Of a stretch of DNA of 9,095 nt, positions 1-6,194 are shown in pieces; position 1 is the first letter of the stretch; the number at the start of each line of letters is the position of its first letter. Below the pieces are notes generated by a model, which was not told the DNA's origin, searched no databases, and was given only the letters and a program-made list of their open reading frames with translations. Origin of the DNA: an uncultured Ruminococcus sp. (GTDB lineage Bacteria > Bacillota > Clostridia > Oscillospirales > Ruminococcaceae). The translations under genes were made by a program, and so were the position numbers. The stretch is taken from the NCBI GenBank assembly GCA_947173865.1, contig CAMWGS010000062.1:1-9095 (forward strand), in the 5' to 3' direction.

Positions 1-29
1 CGCAGGTTCGAGTCCCGTCACAAGCTCCA
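1..29 (+). tRNA. tRNA, 3' end only (T arm, acceptor strand, CCA)
   Basis: The window opens inside a tRNA gene. The T loop TTCGAGT lies at 7-13, with T-stem halves at 2-6 and 14-18. The 3' acceptor strand CACAAGC is at 19-25, followed by discriminator T26 and an encoded CCA at 27-29. The acceptor strand implies a 5' end starting GCTTGTG, outside the window. The anticodon is not visible, so the isotype cannot be read. A U73 discriminator is common in bacterial Thr, Cys and Gly tRNAs, and Thr is my weak guess. One T-stem pair, A4 with C16, is a mismatch and another, G2 with T18, is a wobble. Confidence 0.88.
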
Positions 30-42
30 TTCAGAATAACGT

Positions 43-88
43 AAAACAGGCACATCTCCGTTTAAGCAGATACGCCTGTTTTGTTTTA
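43..88 (+). terminator. Intrinsic terminator after the tRNA, possibly shared by the convergent kinase operon
   Basis: A perfect 9-bp stem (AAAACAGGC at 43-51 with GCCTGTTTT at 74-82) encloses a 22-nt loop that can form a further 4-bp pairing (54-57 with 68-71). On the plus strand the stem runs into GTTTTAT, giving a U-rich tail suited to ending the tRNA transcript. On the minus strand the tail is TTTTACGTTATT, less uniform, so it may also end the two-component operon, whose last stop codon is at 99-101, but less efficiently. Confidence 0.7.
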
Positions 89-98
89 TATGAATTTG

Positions 99-1778
99 TC
101 AGAATATCAGCCGTGCAGTAAATTCAGAATCCGTACAGGAAAGGACGAGCCTGAAACCGTTCGATATTGAAGCTTTTTCTGCTATTGCAAGTCCGAGACC
201 GCTTCCCGACTGACCGCTTCGTGAGGTGTCACCCTTTGCAAAAGGTTTTTTCAGCTTTTCAACGTCAACATTTTTGTTTACGGTGTTGGATATTGAAAGA
301 CACTCATTGCTGATTCTTATATTTATATTACCGTTTTCGGAAGTATATTTCACAGCGTTTGAAACAAGGTTTTCCGTTATTGTTTCAAGCAGACGTATAT
401 TCGCTTTGATTTCCGCCTGACCGTCTGTATTTACAGTTATATTGCGTTCGTCAAGTATAAGCGAGTATTTTTCAACCGACTTTTCAACAATTGTGTGTAT
501 ATATGTTGATTCCTTGTTTATATCGTTGATGCTGTTCATTCTGCTTAGTTCAAGTGTACGGGTAATTATTGAATCGGTATATGCCACACTGTCCATTATC
601 GAGTCAAGATAATTGTTAGTTTCTTCTTCCGAAAGACCGCCTGAAAGTATATTTTCCGCATAACCGCCTATAGCGGTAAGAGGGGTTTTCAGGTCGTGGG
701 CGAGACTGTCTGTAAGATTTTTCTGATAGTCCTCAAACATATATTCCGCCTGATTTCTTACATTTTTCCGCCATGCGTCAAGTAATGCGATAACAATCAT
801 TGCGAGCAGGAACAGTGCAACAATTCTGAAATAGAGCGGTTTTGTCACGGAGTTCCATACATCTACCTGTAAAACTACTGTAAGTTTATGTGGTTTGCCG
901 TCAACATATACTCTTGTACTCTGATGGTATCTTCTTGTGGTGTTTCCGACATTTGCCCAGCCTCCGAGAAGGTCGGAGGTAGGGTAGTATTCTTTGTTTA
1001 TACTGTCAAACCACTTCTTGTCTGTTCCGCAATAACCCAATGCGAAATATCTCGGGTAAGTATTATTCGCCACTTTTTCGATTTGGTCTATACCGGATAA
1101 ATCAAATTCAATAAGTTCGTATCCGTCTTTTTCGGGTACATCAATTTTATAGGATTTTGATTCCAGTATTTCACTCGGTTCCTGATGTTCAGGATAGTAT
1201 TTTATGAGGTTAATATCTGCTTCGTGCGGAATGAACGAATTTTCCTCTGTGTTGATGTAGGCACTTTTCATCATTGTTCTTATAATAATATCATAGTTTT
1301 TACCTGTGTTGCGATTTACTTTTTTATTCAGCGTCATATAATCCTTTTCAAACTGCTGAAGTTCGGGAATATCTTTATTTTCGGTATCGCAGGTCATGCG
1401 GAAACATTCGTCTGCACTTAATTCAATATATGTCTGTAATGCCATACGGCTTGAGTTTACTGTATTCAGGTTCTCATCAATAAGACGTACAAATACATGA
1501 CAGTTTTCGGTGTAGTTTGAAGATATCTGATATTGTGCGTTTTTATCAAGAACGATACTGAAACCTGCTCCCAACCTCATATCTTCAATACCATATTTAT
1601 GTCTGATATTTTCGTGATATAAACTCCTTTCAATACTGTCACGTGCATTATTGAGGTTAAAAGATGTGTATGAATCGGCTTTTTCAAATATCCACATTCT
1701 GCCGAACTGAAAAATTCCTCCAGCAAAGACAACTGTAAGCATTAAGCCGACAAGTATGTTTTTAACTAATAATCCCAT
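99..1778 (-). CDS. Membrane sensor histidine kinase of a two-component system
   Basis: This 559-aa kinase should autophosphorylate on a histidine and pass the phosphate to the response regulator encoded just upstream. A transmembrane helix at about residues 8-24 and a second at 314-335 flank a large extracytoplasmic region of about 285 residues, for which I recognise no named sensor fold. No HAMP domain is apparent between TM2 and the dimerisation helix. The H-box has LAHDLKTPL with H361 as phosphoacceptor; the N-box has ENLVSNAVKYT (469-479). The G2 box GSGLGL is at 525-530, but the usual DxGxG of the G1 box is replaced by SISNT, as in some VanS-like clostridial kinases. The ATG at 1778 overlaps the small ORF's end by 13 nt. 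It has only a weak purine stretch as ribosome site, which fits translational coupling. The upstream in-frame codons meet a stop within about 20 codons, so no longer start exists. The stimulus is unknown. Confidence 0.93.
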   Translation of the reverse strand: MGLLVKNILVGLMLTVVFAGGIFQFGRMWIFEKADSYTSFNLNNARDSIERSLYHENIRHKYGIEDMRLGAGFSIVLDKNAQYQISSNYTENCHVFVRLIDENLNTVNSSRMALQTYIELSADECFRMTCDTENKDIPELQQFEKDYMTLNKKVNRNTGKNYDIIIRTMMKSAYINTEENSFIPHEADINLIKYYPEHQEPSEILESKSYKIDVPEKDGYELIEFDLSGIDQIEKVANNTYPRYFALGYCGTDKKWFDSINKEYYPTSDLLGGWANVGNTTRRYHQSTRVYVDGKPHKLTVVLQVDVWNSVTKPLYFRIVALFLLAMIVIALLDAWRKNVRNQAEYMFEDYQKNLTDSLAHDLKTPLTAIGGYAENILSGGLSEEETNNYLDSIMDSVAYTDSIITRTLELSRMNSINDINKESTYIHTIVEKSVEKYSLILDERNITVNTDGQAEIKANIRLLETITENLVSNAVKYTSENGNINIRISNECLSISNTVNKNVDVEKLKKPFAKGDTSRSGQSGSGLGLAIAEKASISNGFRLVLSCTDSEFTARLIF

Positions 1779-1921
1779 GAAAGTTTTTCTTTTTCTCTTG
1801 TATATTCTGGATTCTTTCTGTTCTTCTTAAAAATTTTCTTCATGGTTTTCATATTGAAAAAAGGGATAGTAAATTCTTTTTTCAGAATATTCATTAATCT
1901 GTTGTCGGAAGTTTTTTTCAT
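1766..1921 (-). CDS. Small basic protein of 51 aa between response regulator and kinase, function unknown
   Basis: I do not recognise this product. It has 15 Lys/Arg against 6 Asp/Glu, with a KKIFKKNRK cluster near residues 28-36, no transmembrane helix and no signal peptide. The start is chosen at the ATG at 1921 because GAGAGG lies 7-8 nt upstream, inside the last codons of the response regulator. The start is 4 nt past that gene's stop, and the stop lies inside the first codons of the kinase. A TTG at 1957 would extend it upstream but has no ribosome site. The placement looks designed for coupling: it could be a real small regulator or accessory peptide, or merely a translated leader that feeds ribosomes to the kinase. 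Its frame differs from that of the kinase, and the kinase frame is closed by a stop upstream, so it is not a simple frameshifted kinase N-terminus. Confidence 0.5.
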   Translation of the reverse strand: MKKTSDNRLMNILKKEFTIPFFNMKTMKKIFKKNRKNPEYTREKEKLSWDY

Positions 1922-1925
1922 ATTA

Positions 1926-2594
1926 TCACCTCTCTGTAAGCTTGTACCCCCTGCCAATCAGCGTTTTTATCTGTCCGCCCGCACTGCCCAAAGCTTTTCG
2001 TAATTTTTTTATATGATTGTCAACTACACGGTCGTTTCCGAACCAGTCATATCCCCATACCCTGTCAAGAATGGTGTTTCGATCAATAACGCAGTTCTGA
2101 TGTTCCATAAGATACTTAAGTATTTCAAACTCTTTTTTAGGGAGTTCGGTTTCATTATTATTCACGGAACACACAAGACGGCGTGTGTCAAGTTTTATGT
2201 CTCCGCATTCAAGAATACTGTCGGTTTTTTTTGAACGTCTTACAAGTGCGTCACATTTTGCGTAGAGTGCAGATAAAAGGAACGGTTTTATAATATAGTC
2301 GTCACAGCCGGTGCCGTAGCCGTAAAGTATATCCTCCTCTCTTGCACGGGCGGTTATGAATACAACGGGAATATCGCTTTTTTTACGTATTTCACGGCAT
2401 ATTGCGAAACCGTCGGCGTATGGCAACATTATGTCAAGAAGAACAAGCTCATAGTTTCCGAGACAACTGCCTGCAATTTCAAGTGCCTCAGAGCCGTTAT
2501 GAACGGAAAATATTTCTGTGCCTTTGTTTGAAAAGTACTTTTCTATTACTTCGCATATTTTCAAATCGTCCTCTATCAGCAGTATTTTTTTCAT
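1926..2594 (-). CDS. OmpR/PhoB-family response regulator
   Basis: This 222-aa DNA-binding regulator is the partner of the downstream kinase. The receiver domain (1-118) has the acidic pocket E8/D9/D10, the phosphoacceptor D54 in LLDIMLP, the switch T81 in VVFITAR and K103 in IIKPF. The winged-helix effector domain (about 125-220) includes the wing and recognition region with DRVWGYD and RVVDNHIKKLRKAL, ending in IGRGYKLTE. Length and layout are normal for the family. The start ATG at 2594 has AAAGGAG at 2605-2611, about 10 nt upstream. It is the first gene of the operon and is transcribed divergently from the solute-binding pseudogene. An extended -10 promoter lies just upstream. OmpR-family regulators often control their own operon and a divergent neighbour, so the pseudogene and its promoter are natural candidate targets; this is inferred. 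Confidence 0.95.
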   Translation of the reverse strand: MKKILLIEDDLKICEVIEKYFSNKGTEIFSVHNGSEALEIAGSCLGNYELVLLDIMLPYADGFAICREIRKKSDIPVVFITARAREEDILYGYGTGCDDYIIKPFLLSALYAKCDALVRRSKKTDSILECGDIKLDTRRLVCSVNNNETELPKKEFEILKYLMEHQNCVIDRNTILDRVWGYDWFGNDRVVDNHIKKLRKALGSAGGQIKTLIGRGYKLTER

Positions 2595-2625
2595 AATCAG
2601 GAAGCTCCTTTGATTTTGTGATTTT

Positions 2626-2653
2626 ATTATAACACGCAGATATGTCTTTTGTA
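2626..2653 (-). promoter_or_regulatory. Extended -10 promoter for the two-component operon
   Basis: Reading the minus strand, TGT followed by a perfect TATAAT lies at 2634-2626. That is an extended -10 element. At a 16-nt spacer the -35 hexamer would be TACAAA (2653-2648), a poor match to TTGACA, and it is covered by the 10-mer ATATACAAAA (2656-2647). A weak -35 overlapped by a repeated motif suits control by an activator or repressor. The response regulator start is about 32 nt downstream of the -10. Confidence 0.6.
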
Positions 2654-2696
2654 TATCCTTTTTCCGAATATCATGAATTTTATTATATATACAAAA
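2647..2696. repeat. Perfect 10-bp inverted repeat between divergent promoters, candidate operator
   Basis: TTTTGTATAT at 2647-2656 and its exact reverse complement ATATACAAAA at 2687-2696 are separated by 30 bp. Each arm sits at the -35 side of one of the two divergent promoters, in the same orientation relative to transcription. A third copy of the 10-mer occurs upstream of the adhesin promoter (6005-6014). The sequence is AT-rich, so chance is possible, but all three copies noticed are intergenic and at promoters. Confidence 0.4.
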
Positions 2697-2698
2697 TA

Positions 2699-2727
2699 AT
2701 TAAAGTGAATTTGTGCATATCTATAAA
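2699..2727 (+). promoter_or_regulatory. Probable promoter for the solute-binding pseudogene
   Basis: ATTAAA (2699-2704) and TATAAA (2722-2727) are separated by exactly 17 nt. The -35 is weak (3 of 6 against TTGACA). The 10-mer ATATACAAAA ends 2 nt upstream of it, much as in the adhesin promoter, where the gap is 3 nt. A start near 2734 would leave a leader of about 67 nt. Confidence 0.35.
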
Positions 2728-2800
2728 CTTATTACCGTTTTCGTCTTTTTTGTCTTTGAAAGTCACTTGTTTATGAATATTTCAGAGGAGGAGAAAAACT

Positions 2801-4037
2801 ATGAAACATTTTTCAGTCAGGAAAAAAGTACTGCTTGCAGGTGTAATGACGTTTGCTTTCTGTGGGTGCAGTGAGGTGAAACAGACCGACATTCAGGCGG
2901 AAAACAAGTCGGATACTTCGCAGAAAAGTTCCCGTCAGATAGAAGAAAACAGGGAAGATACAATTATCACGCTGGCGACAAATTCAACTGCATATTCTGA
3001 ATTACAGGACGAAACAGACACTTTCAATGTTCTTGATAACGGTTATCAGATTGTCACAAAAATCGTTGATTTGGAATTTTACAACAAAGAATATGATGCG
3101 GTCGTTCTTGACGAAGGCGATGACCTTACACTTGATTTCCACATGGTTCAGGATATTATGAACACAGACAGCATTGATATTATTCCGTCATATACTTTCG
3201 GAAATCAGTCCGAGTATGAAACTTTAAAGAATATGGGTGCGTTCGCTGACTTGTATCCCTTTATGGAGAATGACCACGAAGTAAACACCTCAACTCTCAA
3301 TCGGCACATTCTCAGTCTTAATGAAACCGACGGTAAACTTTGTTCACTGCCGGTGTATTACATGGTAAAGACTATTGCGGGCGAAACAAAATATGTCGGT
3401 GATAAGGAAAACCGGACAGTTGATGATTTTATTTCATGACGGGAACAGACGCCGAAGATTCAACGTTGAACGGAGTAAGGTATATATCGTGGTATTCTCA
3501 GGGGAAGCTTGAAACGTTCGTTGACTATGAAAACGCAGAAGTTAATTTCGACTGTCAGGAATTCAGGAAAATCCTTGAATTTTGCAACAGATTTGAATGT
3601 ACAGGTCAGAAAGGAGAACGGGACTATGAATCGCCGATAATAGTTTCACCACGTTATTTAAACGGTATTATGTCGGCAATGCTTTTCAGGGAAAACAGCG
3701 AAACAGATATGATGTATTTTAACCAATGGTAGGCTATCCGTCTCCAGACGGACAGGGAGCGTTTTTTATAGACAGCGGAGGAAGTTATTCAATAAGTGCA
3801 AAATATTCTCCCGAAAAACAGAAAAAGGTGTGTGGGAATTTATACGTCAGTTCTACACGGAAGAATATCAGCAGGAAAATGTAACGGAAAAATATGATAT
3901 TGATTATAACGGAACAGAAATCACGGAATATTATTGATGAGGAAATAATGGCATATCTGGCAGATGAAAAGTCACTCGACGGTACCGTAGATTTGATTCA
4001 GGAACGTGCTTCGATACTTGTAAGTGCACAGTTTTAA
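2801..4037 (+). pseudogene. Degenerate ABC-type extracellular solute-binding lipoprotein
   Basis: Read across frame breaks, this encodes about 410 residues, close to the usual length of family 1 sugar-type binding lipoproteins. The start at 2801 has GAGGAGG 9 nt upstream. The N-terminus is a lipoprotein signal peptide with a plausible lipobox ending at C23 (FCGC). The body has typical features such as LPVYYMVKTIAG and a C-terminus (frame ending at 4037) with MAYLADEKSLDGTVDLIQER, the usual closing helix of these proteins. Four breaks disrupt it: near 3436 (TGA at 3437-3439, frame resumes with overlapping ATGA), near 3726 (TAG at 3730), at 3828-3833 where GTGTGT looks like a TG insertion, and near 3925 (TGA at 3935). 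Some sequence near the first break may also be missing. No permease or ATPase gene is adjacent, so it was an orphan binding or sensing protein. Intact flanking genes make general sequencing error less likely. Confidence 0.82.
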
Positions 4038-4137
4038 TTTTTTGTTTTAACCTGAAGTTTATCTATCCTTTTGTCTTTCCCGAACGTCTTTATTTACAGG
4101 GAACATAAAAATATCCTGAAAGAAAGGAGACAGCAGT

Positions 4138-5844
4138 ATGAATTACGACAGAACAGCAGAGTATGTAAAACGTACACTTGACGGCGATTCGGAAGCTTTT
4201 TCCGAACTCTATAGAATGACATACAGACGTATATATTATATATGTATAAATTTTCTGAAAAACCGTCATGACACTGACGACGCAGTTCAGGAAACATATT
4301 TAAGTGCATACAGAAATCTTGACAGGCTTGACGAACCGTCAAAATTTTCTGTATGGCTTGAACGAACGGCAGTAAACAAGTGTATGGATTTTCTGAGAAA
4401 AAAAGTCCCTGTTCCGAGTGAGGACATTGAAGAAATGATTGAAGAAGAAAAAACAGTTGTTCTTCCCGAGCAGTGTATAACAGACTTTGAGAACCGCCGT
4501 ATTGTAATGGACATAATGCGTGAAAATCTCTCTGAACTTCAATATCAGACAGTGTTCATGTATTACTTCAATAATTTTACGGTACGTGAAACGGCTGAAA
4601 TCATGCAATGCAGTGAGGGAGCTGTTAAAAACCGTCTGAGTACTGCACGCCTGAAAATAAAGATAGGGGTGGAAAAGTATCAGGACGAAAGCGGTGACAA
4701 ACTCTGTGCCGTTTCGTTAATACCGTTTCTTTCAGCAGTTTTTAAAGAAGATTTTAAAAATACGTATGTTCCCGAAATAAAAGGATTTGTGTTGGAATCC
4801 TTGCCGAAATCAATGGGAAAGGCAGGAATATTTATGTTGAAAAGTAAAATCATAGCGGGAGCGGTTGTTTCGGTTGTGGCGGTAGGAGGAACAACGGCGG
4901 TACTTCTCGGTCAGAACACGGAAAAAGTACCGTCAGAAAGCATGATAGCTTCGGTAGCAGTTCCCGACAGGAAAACGGGCGTAACTACGGAAGAAGCGGA
5001 AAAATTGTTTTCTGAAACATCGTCTTTTTCAAAGACAACAAAAATTTCTCAGACAACAACAGTCACATCAACGTCGGCAACTACAGAAATAACAACGGAA
5101 ATTTCTTCGTCATATTCGGCAGTTACAACGGAAACACAGACAGTTACAGAGCAGTCAACGGAAGTCATTAATGAAATTTCACAGGAAACAGAACCCGTTA
5201 CAACCGAAATTCATGAAGAATCTTTACAGCCTGAAACAGAAAATTTTGAAAAATATAGTGATATACTGAATGAAATCAATGTTTATCAGGACAGATTTTT
5301 TGAGTATGTGAAAATAAAAAATGACAGCACAAACGGTATGATTGAAATGTGCAGGGGAATGGACGTAAACGAACATTTCGAGGGTGAGGAAAGAGAAAAA
5401 TTTCTTGAATTTTCGTCACTTGCCGACGAATACGAAAAGAAAGTTTATGATTTATTTGCCGAAACTGAGGAAATTTTAAAGTCTTTTGAAAATAATCCTT
5501 ATTATGATTATTATGTAAGGGCGGAAAAAGATTTAGCGGACAACAATTACGGAGCTCCGCAGGGAACTTATGTCGGTTCTGTACAGCAATGGTACGCTAT
5601 AAACGGCAATTATGACAGACTGATTGAATATCTTATGTCCGAACTTGAGAAAGAACTTCCGTCGGAAGCCTTTGGTCTTATCAGGCAGTCTGAAACGGAA
5701 TGGGTTGAAAAACATGATTATTTTTTGGACAATGTCATTATATATAACGGAAACCAAGCTAATCCCAGTACGGGCGAGTTTGAGGCACAAAGCAGAAAAT
5801 ACCGTTGTCTTATGCTTATGATGTATTATTGTAAAACTATATAA
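4138..5844 (+). CDS. ECF sigma factor fused to a transmembrane helix and an extracytoplasmic LprI-like domain
   Basis: This 568-aa protein joins transcription initiation to an external domain. Sigma region 2 spans about 10-88 (DAFxELY-like start, then DDAVQETYLSAYRNL and FSVWLERTAVNKCMDFLRK). Region 4 spans about 122-178, with a helix-turn-helix in NFTVRETAEIMQCSEGAVKN. A linker precedes one transmembrane segment at about 236-258. Outside, residues 282-365 are rich in Thr, Ser and Glu and could cross the cell wall. Residues 370-568 form a helical domain. Its end (LIEYLMSELEKELP, then IRQSETEWVEKHDYF and QSRKYRCLML) resembles the LprI/DUF1311 lysozyme-inhibitor pattern; that match is by eye. 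External cysteines are C405, C557 and C565. The start at 4138 has AAAGGAG 8 nt upstream. No separate anti-sigma gene follows, so the membrane part may hold or release the sigma domain itself. No promoter was convincing in 4038-4137. Ligand and regulon are unknown. Confidence 0.88.
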   Translation: MNYDRTAEYVKRTLDGDSEAFSELYRMTYRRIYYICINFLKNRHDTDDAVQETYLSAYRNLDRLDEPSKFSVWLERTAVNKCMDFLRKKVPVPSEDIEEMIEEEKTVVLPEQCITDFENRRIVMDIMRENLSELQYQTVFMYYFNNFTVRETAEIMQCSEGAVKNRLSTARLKIKIGVEKYQDESGDKLCAVSLIPFLSAVFKEDFKNTYVPEIKGFVLESLPKSMGKAGIFMLKSKIIAGAVVSVVAVGGTTAVLLGQNTEKVPSESMIASVAVPDRKTGVTTEEAEKLFSETSSFSKTTKISQTTTVTSTSATTEITTEISSSYSAVTTETQTVTEQSTEVINEISQETEPVTTEIHEESLQPETENFEKYSDILNEINVYQDRFFEYVKIKNDSTNGMIEMCRGMDVNEHFEGEEREKFLEFSSLADEYEKKVYDLFAETEEILKSFENNPYYDYYVRAEKDLADNNYGAPQGTYVGSVQQWYAINGNYDRLIEYLMSELEKELPSEAFGLIRQSETEWVEKHDYFLDNVIIYNGNQANPSTGEFEAQSRKYRCLMLMMYYCKTI

Positions 5845-5850
5845 ATAACT

Positions 5851-5888
5851 AAAAAACAGCTTTTTACTTTATAAAGCTGTTTTTTTAT
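5851..5888 (+). terminator. Strong intrinsic terminator after the sigma-factor gene
   Basis: A 13-bp perfect stem (5851-5863 with 5873-5885, core CAGCTTT/AAAGCTG) has a 9-nt loop and continues into a T-run followed by ATTTTAT. It starts 6 nt after the TAA at 5842-5844, so the sigma gene and the adhesin gene are separate transcription units. Its A-rich left arm would also provide a U-tract on the minus strand, but no minus-strand gene approaches it. Confidence 0.88.
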
Positions 5889-6017
5889 TTTATATGAATA
5901 GTTTGTGAATGCGAAATGTGCAATTTTATTGTGGATTTGTTTGGCTTTTTCAGAATAATTGTGCAACAGTTACAAATTGGGGCTGGAATTTTCTAATGTA
6001 TAAAATATACAAAACAG
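5889..6017. other. Upstream region of the adhesin promoter with small inverted repeat and shared 10-mer
   Basis: This AT-rich stretch holds no convincing gene on either strand. TGTATA-AAA-TATACA forms a 15-bp palindromic site at 5997-6011. The overlapping 10-mer ATATACAAAA (6005-6014) is identical to the arms of the inverted repeat at 2647-2696 and ends 3 nt before the -35. TGTGCAA occurs twice (5917-5923 and 5960-5966), which may be chance. Confidence 0.4.
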
Positions 6018-6046
6018 TTGAAATTTTTTTAGTATGGTGTTATAAT
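6018..6046 (+). promoter_or_regulatory. Near-consensus sigma-A promoter with extended -10 for the adhesin gene
   Basis: TTGAAA (6018-6023) and a perfect TATAAT (6041-6046) are exactly 17 nt apart, with TGT at 6038-6040 forming an extended -10. Transcription should start near 6053, giving a leader of about 138 nt. The element looks strong and of the housekeeping type, so the neighbouring ECF sigma factor is not needed to explain expression. Confidence 0.85.
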
Positions 6047-6055
6047 TAATTTAGT

Positions 6056-6099
6056 CAGGCGGAATGTGTTTCTTGTACATGAGAAAATGAATTCGCCTG
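6056..6099 (+). promoter_or_regulatory. 5'-terminal leader hairpin of the adhesin mRNA
   Basis: CAGGCG (6056-6061) pairs with CGCCTG (6094-6099), extended by a G-U and an A-U pair. Inside it, TTTCT (6069-6073) can pair with AGAAA (6082-6086) around TGTACATG. The stem starts about 3 nt after the predicted transcription start. No U-run follows closely enough for termination, so mRNA protection or a structured regulatory leader are the likelier roles. It matches no riboswitch class that I can recognise. Confidence 0.5.
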
Positions 6100-6116
6100 T
6101 TAATATATATTTAAAG

Positions 6117-6136
6117 AAAGGAATGTTAATATGTGA
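6117..6136 (+). promoter_or_regulatory. Start-stop element (AAAGGA, then ATG TGA) in the adhesin leader
   Basis: AAAGGA at 6117-6122 is followed 8 nt later by ATG (6131-6133) and immediately by TGA (6134-6136), in frame with the real adhesin start 20 codons downstream. The spacing and sequence around it resemble the true initiation site (AAAGGAG at 6176-6182, ATG at 6191, also 8 nt). It could bind or stall a ribosome ahead of the gene, or be the relic of an older start. Confidence 0.4.
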
Positions 6137-6194
6137 AACATATTATTTTTTTCCGAAAAATCAATTAATTTATGAAAGGAGAAAGTTTATATGA
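6123..6194 (+). CDS. Possible 23-aa leader ORF overlapping the adhesin start by ATGA
   Basis: An ATG at 6123 opens 23 codons (MLICETYYFFPK at the N-terminus) and ends at TGA 6192-6194, sharing ATGA with the adhesin start at 6191. That overlap is the classic geometry for translational coupling. Against it, the only ribosome site (6117-6122) abuts the ATG with no spacing, so initiation there should be poor; the same site is ideally placed for the start-stop ATG at 6131. The product resembles nothing that I know. Confidence 0.2.
   Translation: MLICETYYFFPKNQLIYERRKFI

Noticed and set aside
226..420. Plus-strand open frame opposite the kinase
   Set aside because: It lies antisense to conserved kinase ATPase-domain coding sequence and has no ribosome site or recognisable product. 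The same holds for the frames at 888-1100 and 1185-1421.
1922..1957. Upstream TTG start for the small basic ORF
   Set aside because: There is no ribosome site ahead of it and it would overlap the response regulator; the ATG at 1921 has GAGAGG at suitable spacing.
3436..3732. A 98-codon open frame as a separate gene
   Set aside because: It continues the solute-binding protein in another frame, and its start is only an ATGA overlap made by the break; it has no independent ribosome site.
4038..4137. ECF-type autoregulated promoter before the sigma gene (GAAC at 4081-4084 and 4101-4104)
   Set aside because: No partner -10 element at 16-17 nt that I can support, and the motif is too short to call.
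4287..4514. Minus-strand open frames opposite the sigma factor (also 4094-4342, 4339-4608 and 5533-5790)
   Set aside because: They mirror a clearly coding plus-strand gene; no ribosome sites or family features.
6018..6046. Adhesin as a direct target of the neighbouring ECF sigma factor
   Set aside because: The promoter is a textbook sigma-A type with extended -10, and a strong terminator separates the genes; no ECF-like GAAC element is seen.
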